Source of the DNA: an uncultured Eubacteriales bacterium
GTDB lineage: Bacteria > Bacillota > Clostridia > Oscillospirales > Acutalibacteraceae
Assembly: GCA_934445035.1 (NCBI GenBank)
Contig: CAKSDI010000001.1
Span: 372,001 to 436,000, forward strand
Direction of reading: 5' to 3'
Length of the DNA: 64,000 bases
In this document: one piece after another, positions 6,702-15,317 of the stretch
Layout: each line of letters starts with the position of its first letter
Numbering within the stretch: the first letter of the stretch is position 1
The notes under the pieces: model-generated
What the model saw: only the letters and a program-made list of their open reading frames with translations
Database searches by the model: none
Told to the model about the DNA's origin: nothing
Translations under genes and position numbers: made by a program

Positions 6702-9224
6702 TTACATTCCTCCCTTCGTTCCGGTCGTGTAGAAATCTCTCACTGCCGAATTGAACCATTCGACATATTGCTCAGCCACACGGCTGCCCTTGATCATCTC
6801 GTTTGCCGTGTCACTCATATTGCCGAAAATGCCCCATCCGAGGCCGTCTTCGCCGAAGATGCCGGTTGCCGTATCCTTGACGCTTTGCCAACTGCTGACC
6901 AGATCCAATGCGCCGGAAATGTTCTTGATATTCTCTCCGTAAGCACCGTCGGCGATCCGCTGTGCCAGCTCCTCACGGGTGTATACAACACTCGGATCGA
7001 AACCGGTATCCAGATGCAGTTCTTTATTGCGGGAGTACATATAGTCCGTAAACAGATCCGCCAAATGCTCGACAGTGCCGCCCGCGCTGACGGCGTCCGC
7101 CGCCGTGGAGGTGCCCATTGCCAGACCGGAAATGGTATCCCACATTCCAATGGCGGGGATCCCGTCGGTCGCCATGCCGAAGGCAGTTCCCACAGACAGC
7201 GAGCTGACAAAGGCTTTACTCCATGCTTCGGCGGCATTCCCGGTCTCACTGTATATATCCAAATACTTCTGGAATGCCTTACCTGCGGCGACGACTCCTT
7301 TCATCACCGTGCCTGTTTTGCCCATATTATCAAACGAACCGGAGATAAGGTCGATACCGTCATATCCCATCTTAGACCACTGCTCAAGGGTCATTCCCCA
7401 ATAGGTTTTCGGAATTTCCGGAACCGGCTTTTTCTTATCCGGTTTCTTACCGGTGTAATGCGAAACGCCGAGGGTAATGCCGAAGAACAGCAGAAGGCTT
7501 GCGGTAAGCGCGCCTTTCTCAAGAATCTTCTTCGGACTCCAAGACGCCTCGCCCTCGCCGTATTCGCCGAGTCTGCCGCCTGTAGAATCATCCACATCCT
7601 TGTCTGTAGAAGCAAGGTTTCCCTTATAGTCACCGCTGCTCTTTAAGCCCCAGTGCGAGGTGTAGTTTTTCACTTCTCCGCTCATCATGGCAACGGTGTT
7701 GCCGTATGATTTGAAAGACGGTTTTCCGTTTTCGTCAAGCTCAGGTGTCAGTGCATCGTTTTTATTGATCAGGGCGTCCAGCAATTTGTAGGTCGTACTT
7801 CCTTTTTTTGCATAGAGGGTTATACCAAGAATCTTATCGTTGTCGGAGAGGTCACTAAGATACTGGAAATCCTCCCAGCTCTGATCTGACATGCCGATAT
7901 CGTAATTGCCGAGCACCGTATCATACCAGCCGAACGCCGTGAAGTCGATGAAGGTCATGTTATCGGGCAGCTTAATGTCGCGCAGGGAAATGCAGCCCTC
8001 AAAGGCGCCCATGGCGATCCAGTCAAGCTTCGGCATTTCGGGTATGCTTTTCAGTGACACATCATTTTGGAAAGCGTATTTTTCTATGTATTCAAGGTTC
8101 TTGCATCCGGAGATTTCTTCAAGGTTTACCGAACTCAGCCGCCGGATACAGGTGACATTGTCGTTGATATATACTTTTGTAAGATTGTGATTTTCAATAT
8201 CCAAACCAACTATTTTTACATCGCCGTACACCGGTATGTTAATTTTTTCGGGAACAGCTACTTCTGTCTGACTTCCCGTATAGGTGGCATAACCGCAGAG
8301 TTCACCGGTGGAATACTCCATCATAAGGTCGGTAACCTGCCAATCCGCAATCTTGGAATAGTCATAGCTATACCAGTTAGAACCACGGCTTATACGGCAA
8401 GCCGGGATCTGGTTATCAGCCTGCCGCTGCATAAAATAGATCCTCGTCGTATCCTTTACGGTATCCCATGCAGGATCATTGGCAGAAGCAGGTTTATTCA
8501 CTATTGTTCTCATGCCAGTATAGAAAAAATTATAAAAGGCGAACGCACCGTTTTTATCCCAATTACCGACAGGGTCATCATTGTTCGGCTGTTTGGAGTT
8601 CGGCTCGGGGAGAGCCTTGCCGGAATTCAAAATCAAATGCCCTTCACTGTCGTATACATTTATCGGCGGTGAAACAACGGTAAAGTCACCGTTGGATGAT
8701 TTTGATTTTTCCGGTAGATTTTTAGTATCATCCATCTTCGGTGAATAGTAAAAGAACACGCCGCCGTTTCCGGTCATTCCTCCGCCGTCACTGAGAAACT
8801 CCACATATCCTTCAACATTCAAGGGGTGTTCCAACTCGATAGACTGACCGACGCTTGCCGCATCGGCTATATTTGCCTTTATGGTGTTTACCCAGAATTC
8901 ATAACAGTCACGGCAATAATAAGTGTCAATATATTTTATGCTGTTTCCGTTTCTTTCTATAAGTCCCGGAATCTCCTTTGTATACTCATCTTGCTCGGTT
9001 CTGTAATGCGGGATCATTTTGCCACCGTGTCTTGAGCAAGAGTAAACCAGTCCCGGAACCTTGGCGGCATTACTGTCGGTAAGTCCGTAATAATCCTCGG
9101 TCAGCACGGTGTGCCCGGTTTCCCTTGCCGATGCCGTCAACGGCATAAGCGACATGACCATGACCGCCGCACAAGCAGCCATCGTCAGTCTGAACCATAT
9201 TTTTTTATGTTTTTTGTGTTGCAT
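6702..9224 (-). CDS. Exported BspA-like leucine-rich-repeat protein with a transmembrane segment and C-terminal domain
   Basis: 840 residues from ATG 9,224 (GAGAGGGA upstream). The longer frame from 9,260 would place the start almost at the promoter. A signal peptide (MQHKKHKKIWFRLTMAACAA, ending TASA) leads to a soluble region, then a leucine-rich section at about 330-440 (LKSIPEMPKLDWIAMGAF; IKLPDNMTFIDFTAFG) typical of BspA-type LRRs. A transmembrane helix (GALTASLLLFFGITLGVSHY) follows at about 565, then a Gly/Ala-rich helical C-terminal domain of about 240 residues. Its last codons (Gly-Gly-Met) coincide with the Shine-Dalgarno of the next gene, so the two are translationally coupled. 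It is the first gene of the operon and is divergent from the HTH regulator. Confidence 0.7.
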   Translation of the reverse strand: MQHKKHKKIWFRLTMAACAAVMVMSLMPLTASARETGHTVLTEDYYGLTDSNAAKVPGLVYSCSRHGGKMIPHYRTEQDEYTKEIPGLIERNGNSIKYIDTYYCRDCYEFWVNTIKANIADAASVGQSIELEHPLNVEGYVEFLSDGGGMTGNGGVFFYYSPKMDDTKNLPEKSKSSNGDFTVVSPPINVYDSEGHLILNSGKALPEPNSKQPNNDDPVGNWDKNGAFAFYNFFYTGMRTIVNKPASANDPAWDTVKDTTRIYFMQRQADNQIPACRISRGSNWYSYDYSKIADWQVTDLMMEYSTGELCGYATYTGSQTEVAVPEKINIPVYGDVKIVGLDIENHNLTKVYINDNVTCIRRLSSVNLEEISGCKNLEYIEKYAFQNDVSLKSIPEMPKLDWIAMGAFEGCISLRDIKLPDNMTFIDFTAFGWYDTVLGNYDIGMSDQSWEDFQYLSDLSDNDKILGITLYAKKGSTTYKLLDALINKNDALTPELDENGKPSFKSYGNTVAMMSGEVKNYTSHWGLKSSGDYKGNLASTDKDVDDSTGGRLGEYGEGEASWSPKKILEKGALTASLLLFFGITLGVSHYTGKKPDKKKPVPEIPKTYWGMTLEQWSKMGYDGIDLISGSFDNMGKTGTVMKGVVAAGKAFQKYLDIYSETGNAAEAWSKAFVSSLSVGTAFGMATDGIPAIGMWDTISGLAMGTSTAADAVSAGGTVEHLADLFTDYMYSRNKELHLDTGFDPSVVYTREELAQRIADGAYGENIKNISGALDLVSSWQSVKDTATGIFGEDGLGWGIFGNMSDTANEMIKGSRVAEQYVEWFNSAVRDFYTTGTKGGM

Positions 9225-9284
9225 AAGCGTTCCCTCTCTCGGCATAGCCATAAAAGCCAATAGCGTATATACTTAGACACGGTA

Positions 9285-9351
9285 ATTATACCATATAAGA
9301 AAGCGTATTTCAGTATGTTTTCCAAAGTGTCAATGGACACTTTTGGAAAAC
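9285..9351. promoter_or_regulatory. Divergent promoter region with a long palindrome
   Basis: A near-perfect inverted repeat spans 9317-9351: GTTTTCCAAAGTGTC, four bases, then its complement with one extra T. A minus-strand -10 (TATAAT, 9290-9285) lies on one side. A plus-strand -10 (TATAAT, 9390-9395), which sets the regulator's start, lies on the other. The palindrome sits just upstream of both core promoters, as expected for an operator controlling both directions. The obvious candidate ligand is the HTH protein encoded next door. Confidence 0.65.
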
Positions 9352-9427
9352 AACCTTGCTGCTCACTTTTCTTTTGCGGAGAAATGCTGTATAATGGTAT
9401 CAAATGAACGGTAACGGAGTAGAGATT

Positions 9428-11167
9428 ATGAAATTCAGCGAGAAATTGAATGCGTATATGGAGAGCATCTCCTGCTCGGCAAAAGAGCTTGGCAATTTAT
9501 CCGGCATTTCGGGCGCCTCATTCAGCCGATATAAAAGCGGTGAGCGAGTACCCGAGCTTGGCACAAAGCCGTTTGAGAATCTTTGCAGCGCCATTGCGGA
9601 GATCGCCGCCCAAAAGAAACTGCCGGATATTACGGCAGAATCCGTAAAAGCGTCTTTTTTGGTTTGCGATGATTTTGTTGCCACCGACAAAGAGGTTCTG
9701 CGGCAGAATTTCAATACGATAATCGCAGCATTGAACATCAATCTCGCACGGCTGAGCCAGTATACCAATTACGATACCTCTGCCATTTTCCGCATTCGTA
9801 ACGGATCGAGAAGACCGGGGGACGCCGAACGGTTTGCTGCGGCTGTTGCTTCCTTTGTGGCAAGGGAAATGCGTGCGGCCTCCGAAATCGCCGCCGTTGC
9901 GGAGCTGATCGACTGTGATGTGGCTCAAATTTATGATCTTTCCGTGCGATATACAAAAATCAAGAGCTGGCTTTTGGAGCAGCCGGTGCAGGAAGCCGGA
10001 AGTGACAGCGTTTCCAAGTTTCTGAGTAAGCTGAATGAGTTCGATCTGAACGAATATATCAAGGCAATTAAATTTGACGAGCTGAAAGTCCCGTCCGTAC
10101 CGTTTCAGATCCCATCCTCCAAGACATATTTCGGCATTAAAGAAATGATGGAGAGTGAGCTGGATTTCTTAAAAGCGACCGTGCTTTCAAAATCTATGGC
10201 GCCGGTGACCATGTACAGTGATATGCCGCTTTCCGAAATGGCAAAGGATCCGGAGTTCCCGAAAAAGTGGATGTTCGGCATGGCGATGATGCTCAAAAAG
10301 GGACTGCACCTCAATCAGATACATAACATTGACCGTTCCTTTGACGAGATGATGCTGGGGCTTGAAAGTTGGATCCCGATGTATATGACCGGGCAGATCT
10401 CGCCCTACTATTTCAAGAATGCACAGAATAATATCTTCCTGCATTTTCTCAAGGTTTCCGGTGCGGCTGCACTTTCGGGTGAAGCCATTGCCGGATACCA
10501 TGCAGACGGAAAATACTATTTGACCAAGTCCAAGCGAGAGGTGGAATATTATCAGAAACGGGCGGACGAAATGCTGAGCAACGCTTATCCGCTGATGGAC
10601 ATCTACCGCAGTGAACGGGAAAACGAGCTGAATACATTCCTTCTTTCCGATGTGAAACGGCAGGGCAGTCGCCGCAGCATTCTCTCCACCATGCCGCTGT
10701 ACACACTAAGTGACGGGCTGTTAGACCGTATCCTCACACGGAACGGAATTGGCGCCGAGCAGAAAGAGAAAATCAAAAAATATGCCGCTGCACAAAGGGA
10801 ACGGGTGCTGACAATCCTTGAAAAAGAAGCTGTTGAAGATGAGGTGCCGATTTTTTCAGCGCAGGACTTTGCAAGCGATCCGCCCACATTGGAGCTTTCG
10901 GGTGTATTCTGCGAAACGGATATTCCGTACAGTGAAGAGGAATACACGGCGCATCTCGATGAGATCAGAAATTTTGCCGAGCAAAATCCGAATTACTCAT
11001 TCAAACAAGCCTCGGCGCACACCTTTCGCAATTTGCAGATTCTCATTCACGAAGGGCAATGGGTCATGGTATCCAAAGGCAAAGCCCCGGCGATCCATTT
11101 TGTCATTCGTCATCCAAAGCTGCGCAGTGCGATAGAAAACTTTATCCCACCGGTGACGGAAGAATAA
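9428..11167 (+). CDS. Large HTH regulator with two N-terminal DNA-binding segments
   Basis: 579 residues from ATG 9,428. An ATG at 9,404 is only nine bases beyond the -10 and cannot be the normal start. Residues 1-45 look like an XRE-type HTH (SAKELGNLSGISGASFSRYK), and about 100-150 holds a second one (LARLSQYTNYDTSAIFRIRNG). The remaining 400 residues are soluble and helical with no recognised domain; they may sense a ligand or contact another protein. The gene is divergent from the surface-protein operon across a 35-bp palindrome, which suggests that it regulates that operon and itself. Confidence 0.65.
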   Translation: MKFSEKLNAYMESISCSAKELGNLSGISGASFSRYKSGERVPELGTKPFENLCSAIAEIAAQKKLPDITAESVKASFLVCDDFVATDKEVLRQNFNTIIAALNINLARLSQYTNYDTSAIFRIRNGSRRPGDAERFAAAVASFVAREMRAASEIAAVAELIDCDVAQIYDLSVRYTKIKSWLLEQPVQEAGSDSVSKFLSKLNEFDLNEYIKAIKFDELKVPSVPFQIPSSKTYFGIKEMMESELDFLKATVLSKSMAPVTMYSDMPLSEMAKDPEFPKKWMFGMAMMLKKGLHLNQIHNIDRSFDEMMLGLESWIPMYMTGQISPYYFKNAQNNIFLHFLKVSGAAALSGEAIAGYHADGKYYLTKSKREVEYYQKRADEMLSNAYPLMDIYRSERENELNTFLLSDVKRQGSRRSILSTMPLYTLSDGLLDRILTRNGIGAEQKEKIKKYAAAQRERVLTILEKEAVEDEVPIFSAQDFASDPPTLELSGVFCETDIPYSEEEYTAHLDEIRNFAEQNPNYSFKQASAHTFRNLQILIHEGQWVMVSKGKAPAIHFVIRHPKLRSAIENFIPPVTEE

Positions 11168-11182
11168 AGCCGAATACTCAGC

Positions 11183-11227
11183 AAAACGGCAGGCTCACGA
11201 TCCTTGTGATGTTGAGCCTGCCGTTTT
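11183..11227. terminator. Bidirectional terminator, copy 1 of a duplicated element
   Basis: AAAACGGCAGGCTCA (11183-11197) pairs with TGAGCCTGCCGTTTT (11213-11227), A-rich before and T-rich after, so it can work in both directions between the convergent regulator and GrpB-like genes. Nearly the same sequence recurs at 13407-13451, and similarity continues to about 11,250. Confidence 0.8.
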
Positions 11228-11230
11228 CAG

Positions 11231-11797
11231 TTATTCTACACTCTGTTTATCTAATGACTTTTGCCGGTTTGATTTCCACAGCTCCGCCTCGCTGAGATAC
11301 TTTGAGATCATCTCCTGCTTTCCCTCTGTATAGCGTTTGCGGTCCTTTGGAAATTTGCCGGCCAGCCTACGCTTACAAGCATCATATACCATAGCCTTTT
11401 CGGGAAAGGTGTTCAGATAATCACGAAAATTGAGATAGTTGTTCCATTGGGAGCCGTTCCATCTCACTACATGAACATGATGGGTACGGATATCCCTTTC
11501 AAAGTCACCCTTTACAAATAATATCTGTTCCGCTGCATCCTCACCTCGATAAATATAATTGTGATTTTCTAACAGCGAAATGAACGGTATGATGTCTTTC
11601 AGATCGCAGACTCCCACCGCAATATCAATAATGGGTTTTGCATGGACAGCAGGAATTGCAGTGCTTCCGATATGCTGTATATCAACGGCTGTATCTCCCA
11701 AAAGGCTTTTCAGATCCGCAATCGTCTGTTTCGCCTCATTGCGCCATTTTTCTTGGTACGGTTCTAATTTAACTAAGCCTCTCTTTAATCCTATCAT
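11231..11797 (-). CDS. GrpB family protein (nucleotidyltransferase-like)
   Basis: 188 residues from ATG 11,797 (GGAGG twelve bases upstream). The GrpB/UPF0157 core is clear: LEPYQEKWRNEAKQTI, then IQHIGSTAIPAVHAKPIIDI, then a later HHVHVV. GrpB proteins are members of the nucleotidyltransferase superfamily without a settled substrate, so no function is assigned. The last codons (QSVE and stop) fall inside the DNA that is repeated at 13,457-13,468, so the C-terminus may have been created when this segment was inserted. Beyond it lies copy 1 of the duplicated terminator. Confidence 0.8.
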   Translation of the reverse strand: MIGLKRGLVKLEPYQEKWRNEAKQTIADLKSLLGDTAVDIQHIGSTAIPAVHAKPIIDIAVGVCDLKDIIPFISLLENHNYIYRGEDAAEQILFVKGDFERDIRTHHVHVVRWNGSQWNNYLNFRDYLNTFPEKAMVYDACKRRLAGKFPKDRKRYTEGKQEMISKYLSEAELWKSNRQKSLDKQSVE

Positions 11798-11947
11798 ATA
11801 GCGAACAATCCTCCGATAAATTGCAATACTCGGCAATTTTGCGCATCGGCAAAATTAAACAGAATACGGGATCTCATTTAATCACCGAACCGATTTATTG
11901 TGTTAGTTATGTGTCCTGCTTGCAGGGGCGGTGCTAAACGGCTTATA

Positions 11948-13264
11948 TTACCGAGCTTTTTTCATTTTCACAAACCGCAGCAGGTACATCACGAGCAGCC
12001 ACACCCAGGAGAGCATTTCGGCGTAGGCGATCGACATATTGCCGAAGTGCGGAGCCATTGCGTAGGAGGCGAGGATGCGTACCGCCAGCGACACCATGCC
12101 CGCAATGCTGGAATAGACCAGATCGCCCCTGCCTTCAAGGTAGCCGCGGAATGCCGTGGTCAAGCCGAAGATGGGGTAGAAGCAGGCGATGCGCTGAAAG
12201 AACGCGCTTCCGATCATGACCGCAGTCGCACCGGCGCCGAAAAGAGCAATGATCTTTCCGCCTGTCGGGATCACGATCCCGGTAAGGAGCAGCGACACCA
12301 CAAGGGTCAATATCGTACCGGCAGTGAGCGTTTTGCGGGTGCGCACCTCATCCCCCGCGCCGTGGCTGTGGGCGGTGACCGTGGAGATGCCGGAGCCGAG
12401 ATTCACAATGGGCAGCATGACCAGCGTGTCAATGCGGTATGCCGTGGTGATGGCTGTGACGGTATCCGTTCCGAAGCGGTTCATAAAATCCTGCAAGACC
12501 AAACCGCCCAGAGAGCTGATGCTGGATTGCAGCATCGGCGGCAGTCCGAACCGCACGCCCTCCCGCACAACGGAAGCGCAGAAGCTGTCCTTTCGGTAGC
12601 CGCTTTTCAGCCAGCGGTACTTCCTTGTTCCGTAAATCACAATGAAAACGGTCATCGTGGCCTGAGACAGTACCGTTGCCGTGGCTGCGCCCTGTACGCC
12701 CCAGCGAAATACCGCAACGAAAAGAATGTCCAGCAGCACATTGACGATGGAGGAAAGCAGAATGGACAGAAACGGGACCCGGCTGTCTCCGAGTCCGCGC
12801 AGGGTCGCAGTATAGACATTGTAGACCGCTAAAAACGGCAGTCCGAGGAAAATGATACGGATATAGCTGCCGGCAAGCTCGATGGTATCGGACGGTGTGT
12901 GCAGCAGCGCCATAAACGGATAGGACAGCGCAGAGCCGCCAGCCGCAATGAGCAGAAACACCCCGCCGAGGATCACGGCGAATACCGCCAGCACGGGCGG
13001 GATATTTTCCTGCTTCTTTGCCCCGAAGTTCTTTGCGATCAGGACAGACAGCCCCAGCGTGAAGCCTGTGATGGTTGTGATAAAAAAGTTGATGGGCGTT
13101 GTTGTCACACCGATAGCAGACAGCGACAGCTCGCCGTCCACATTGCCGACGATAAACGCATCCGCCCAGTTGTAGAGCTGCTGCAAGACGCCGCTGAGGA
13201 TCAGCGGCAGGCTGAACCAGACCAGCTCTTTCATGATGGTTCCGAGTTTTTGATTTGCTTTCAT
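11948..13264 (-). CDS. MATE family efflux transporter
   Basis: 438 residues from ATG 13,264 (CAGGAGGACAAT upstream). About twelve hydrophobic helices and the MATE start are visible (PLILSGVLQQLYNWADAFIVG), with the internal repeat near LPPMLQSSISSLGG. MATE proteins export drugs or metabolites in exchange for Na+ or H+; the substrate here is unknown. The gene has its own strong promoter and a long leader with a hairpin, so it is an independent unit. It and the GrpB gene lie between two copies of one terminator and look like an acquired block. Confidence 0.88.
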   Translation of the reverse strand: MKANQKLGTIMKELVWFSLPLILSGVLQQLYNWADAFIVGNVDGELSLSAIGVTTTPINFFITTITGFTLGLSVLIAKNFGAKKQENIPPVLAVFAVILGGVFLLIAAGGSALSYPFMALLHTPSDTIELAGSYIRIIFLGLPFLAVYNVYTATLRGLGDSRVPFLSILLSSIVNVLLDILFVAVFRWGVQGAATATVLSQATMTVFIVIYGTRKYRWLKSGYRKDSFCASVVREGVRFGLPPMLQSSISSLGGLVLQDFMNRFGTDTVTAITTAYRIDTLVMLPIVNLGSGISTVTAHSHGAGDEVRTRKTLTAGTILTLVVSLLLTGIVIPTGGKIIALFGAGATAVMIGSAFFQRIACFYPIFGLTTAFRGYLEGRGDLVYSSIAGMVSLAVRILASYAMAPHFGNMSIAYAEMLSWVWLLVMYLLRFVKMKKAR

Positions 13265-13292
13265 ATTGTCCTCCTGAAAAAAGGCAGAACAA

Positions 13293-13325
13293 AACCACGC
13301 AATTGTTCTGCGCAATTGCGTGGTT
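13293..13325 (-). promoter_or_regulatory. Palindrome in the MATE leader (attenuator or operator)
   Basis: AACCACGCAATTG (13293-13305) pairs perfectly with 13313-13325. On the minus strand it is followed by TTTTGTTCTGCCTTTTTT and then the RBS, so it resembles a terminator inside the 5' leader. It could be an attenuator or a repressor site. Confidence 0.6.
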
Positions 13326-13379
13326 AAAAGCAGCATATCAAATGCCTTGAAAACACCACATCATGAATTTTGTCTATAT

Positions 13380-13408
13380 AGTATAGCACAAATGATTGAA
13401 TTTGTCAA
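13380..13408 (-). promoter_or_regulatory. Consensus sigma-A promoter for the MATE gene
   Basis: The minus strand shows TTGACA (13408-13403), a 17-bp spacer and TATACT (13385-13380). The start of transcription would lie about 110 bases before the MATE ATG. The -35 overlaps the beginning of terminator copy 2. Confidence 0.8.
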
Positions 13409-13451
13409 ACGGCAGGCTCATGATCCTTGTGATTTTGAGCCTGCCGCTTTT
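13407..13451. terminator. Bidirectional terminator, copy 2 of a duplicated element
   Basis: AAACGGCAGGCTCA (13407-13420) pairs with 13436-13450. It matches copy 1 (11183-11227) at all but a few positions, including the loop core GATCCTTGTGAT. It lies directly downstream of the decayed surface protein gene. Confidence 0.75.
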
Positions 13452-13466
13452 GCTATCTACACTCTG

Positions 13467-13765
13467 TTATTCAGCAGAGTGCTTTTTCTTTTTGCGGATT
13501 ATCGCCGTGCCTGTCACAGCTCCGCCGCTGATAAACAGCAATGCGATCCACAACATAAGGTTGCTGCTATCGCCGGTCTGAGGAGATTTCGGATCGTCCG
13601 GCAGCTTAGCCATTACGGTAGCTGCCTTGGTGATTTCCTTTGTTGCCGCAGCGTCGGCAAAATACTTACCGCAATTCTCGCAGTGCCAGTATTCAATATT
13701 ACCCCTCGGCGTCCTTGGTCACCGCCTTTGTGTCAATATGTAGAGGCACCTCGGTGATGTGTAAA
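13467..13765 (-). pseudogene. Remnant of a sortase-anchored surface protein (C-terminus, frameshifted)
   Basis: The minus strand ends in an LPXTG-type signal: SPQTGDSSNLMLWIALLFIS, then a basic tail ending KKKKHSAE. It is clearly related to the C-terminus of the protein encoded at 1,666. Upstream is a small Cys module (YWHCENCGKYF). The frame is broken at about 13,705, where one extra G changes DAEGNIEYWHC to DAEG-stop; the same family reads through there. Upstream of about 13,765 a stop ends the frame and no signal peptide or body remains. A paralogous surface gene was therefore largely deleted, probably when the MATE/GrpB block arrived. Confidence 0.8.
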
Positions 13766-13782
13766 AGATAACAGACAGCTTA

Positions 13783-13820
13783 AAAAGGCACAGTCATCTG
13801 AATTGATGGCTGTGCCTTTT
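13783..13820. terminator. Bidirectional terminator before the potassium operon
   Basis: AAAAGGCACAGTCATC (13783-13798) pairs perfectly with GATGGCTGTGCCTTTT (13805-13820). Confidence 0.8.
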
Positions 13821-13868
13821 GCTGTGTCCTCTGTTCTCTTAAAATCTCGGTTTTCAAAGCATGAGCGT

Positions 13869-13933
13869 CTTAATGCAATCTTAATACAGAGTGCCGGATC
13901 ATTACACCGTTTTTTTATATTTCACGGTATACT
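13869..13933 (+). promoter_or_regulatory. Putative KdpE-type direct repeat and promoter of the ktr operon
   Basis: CTTAAT occurs at 13869-13874 and 13880-13885, an 11-bp direct repeat of the kind bound by OmpR-family response regulators. A -10 (TATACT, 13928-13933) follows, with no good -35, as expected for an activated promoter. KdpE encoded downstream is the natural candidate. Confidence 0.5.
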
Positions 13934-13966
13934 CTATGTAAACAAGCAGAAACAGGAGAAGTATAT

Positions 13967-15304
13967 ATGCCTGAAATTATACATAGAAAAAAGCGGCTGT
14001 CATCCTTTAAGCTGATCGTCATGGGCTTCGCCGGCGTCATAGTGCTCGGAGCGCTGATATTGATGCTGCCGTTTTCATCAAATACCGGAGCTGTTACGCC
14101 GTTTCACGAAGCGCTGTTCACATCGACCTCCGCTGTTTGCGTTACGGGGCTGGTCGTGCAGGATACAGGCAGCTATTGGTCCGCTTTCGGACAGACGGTG
14201 ATTTTGCTGCTGATTCAGATAGGCGGACTCGGCGTTGTGACGGTCGCGGCGACCTTTGCCATGCTGTCCGGCAGAAAAATATCACTGATGCAGCGCAGCA
14301 CCATGCAGGATGCCATCTCCGCCCCGAAGGTCGGTGGGATCGTCCGCTTGACCCGCTTTATTGTCCGGGGAACTTTTTTGGTCGAGCTTATCGGAATGGC
14401 TGCCATGCTTCCGACCTTTTGCGGAAACTACGGTATCAAGGGAATTTGGATGGCGGCGTTTCATTCGGTTTCCGCCTTTTGCAACGCCGGTTTTGACATA
14501 CTCGGCACCGCCGAAAACAAATACCCGTCTCTTACGGGATACATAGGAAATCCGGCGATAAATATTGCTGTTATGCTCTTAATTATTGTAGGCGGCATCG
14601 GCTTTTTGACCTGGGATGATATTTGCACAAACAAGTGGCATTTCAAAAAATACCGTATGCAGAGCAAGGTCATATTGGTAACAACGATGCTCCTCATTAT
14701 TCTCCCCGCAGTATTCTTTTTCTTTTGTGATTTCACGGGACTGCCGCTCGGCGAAAGGATCCTTGCGTCGCTTTTTCAGTCTGTCACACCGAGAACTGCC
14801 GGATTTAATACCGCCGATCTTCCCGCTATGACCGGTTCTTCCAAGGCAATTATGATTCTGCTGATGCTTGTCGGCGGCTCGCCCGGCTCCACGGCGGGCG
14901 GTATGAAAACGACTGCGCTTGCCGTTTTGGTTCTGAACGCATTTTCCGTCTGCCGAAAAAAGGACGATGCCGAAGTCTATGGCAGACGGCTTGAATGTTC
15001 GGCGGTAAAAAGCGCCGCGACCGTTGCCGTAATGTACTTTCTGCTGTTTTTCATCGGCGGAATTATTATCAGCACGGCAGAAGGTCTTCCGCTTGGCACC
15101 TGTCTTTACGAAACGGCGTCCGCCGTCGGAACGGTCGGCCTTACGCTCGGAATCACGCCGCAGCTCGGCATTTTGTCTCAGCTTATTTTGATCGTCTTAA
15201 TGTATCTCGGCAGAGTCGGCGGACTAACCCTGATATATGCAGCGATATCCAATAAAAATCAGGGCGGTGCAAAACTGCCGCTTGAAAAGATCACAGTCGG
15301 ATAA
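13967..15304 (+). CDS. ktrB: KtrB/TrkH family potassium transporter membrane subunit
   Basis: 445 residues with four pore repeats. Selectivity-filter segments are visible: TSAVCVTGL near residue 57, SAFCNAGFD near 177, TPRTAGFNT near 275 and ASAVGTVGLTLG near 385. The gating loop after the third repeat is present (VGGSPGSTAGG). The transporter moves K+ (often with Na+) with a KtrA/TrkA ring on the cytoplasmic face. The start has AGGAG ten bases upstream. It is the first gene of a five-gene unit with ktrA, a small membrane gene, kdpD and kdpE, so expression probably responds to K+ limitation or turgor through the adjacent kinase. Confidence 0.92.
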   Translation: MPEIIHRKKRLSSFKLIVMGFAGVIVLGALILMLPFSSNTGAVTPFHEALFTSTSAVCVTGLVVQDTGSYWSAFGQTVILLLIQIGGLGVVTVAATFAMLSGRKISLMQRSTMQDAISAPKVGGIVRLTRFIVRGTFLVELIGMAAMLPTFCGNYGIKGIWMAAFHSVSAFCNAGFDILGTAENKYPSLTGYIGNPAINIAVMLLIIVGGIGFLTWDDICTNKWHFKKYRMQSKVILVTTMLLIILPAVFFFFCDFTGLPLGERILASLFQSVTPRTAGFNTADLPAMTGSSKAIMILLMLVGGSPGSTAGGMKTTALAVLVLNAFSVCRKKDDAEVYGRRLECSAVKSAATVAVMYFLLFFIGGIIISTAEGLPLGTCLYETASAVGTVGLTLGITPQLGILSQLILIVLMYLGRVGGLTLIYAAISNKNQGGAKLPLEKITVG

Positions 15305-15317
15305 AGGAGTTATTGTT

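Noticed and set aside
11900..12832. 310-codon plus-strand frame opposite the MATE gene
   Set aside because: Shadow of a clear transporter; His/Arg-rich translation and no RBS.
13320..13757. 145-codon plus-strand frame
   Set aside because: It is antisense to the decayed sortase-anchored protein and covers its terminator and the MATE promoter.
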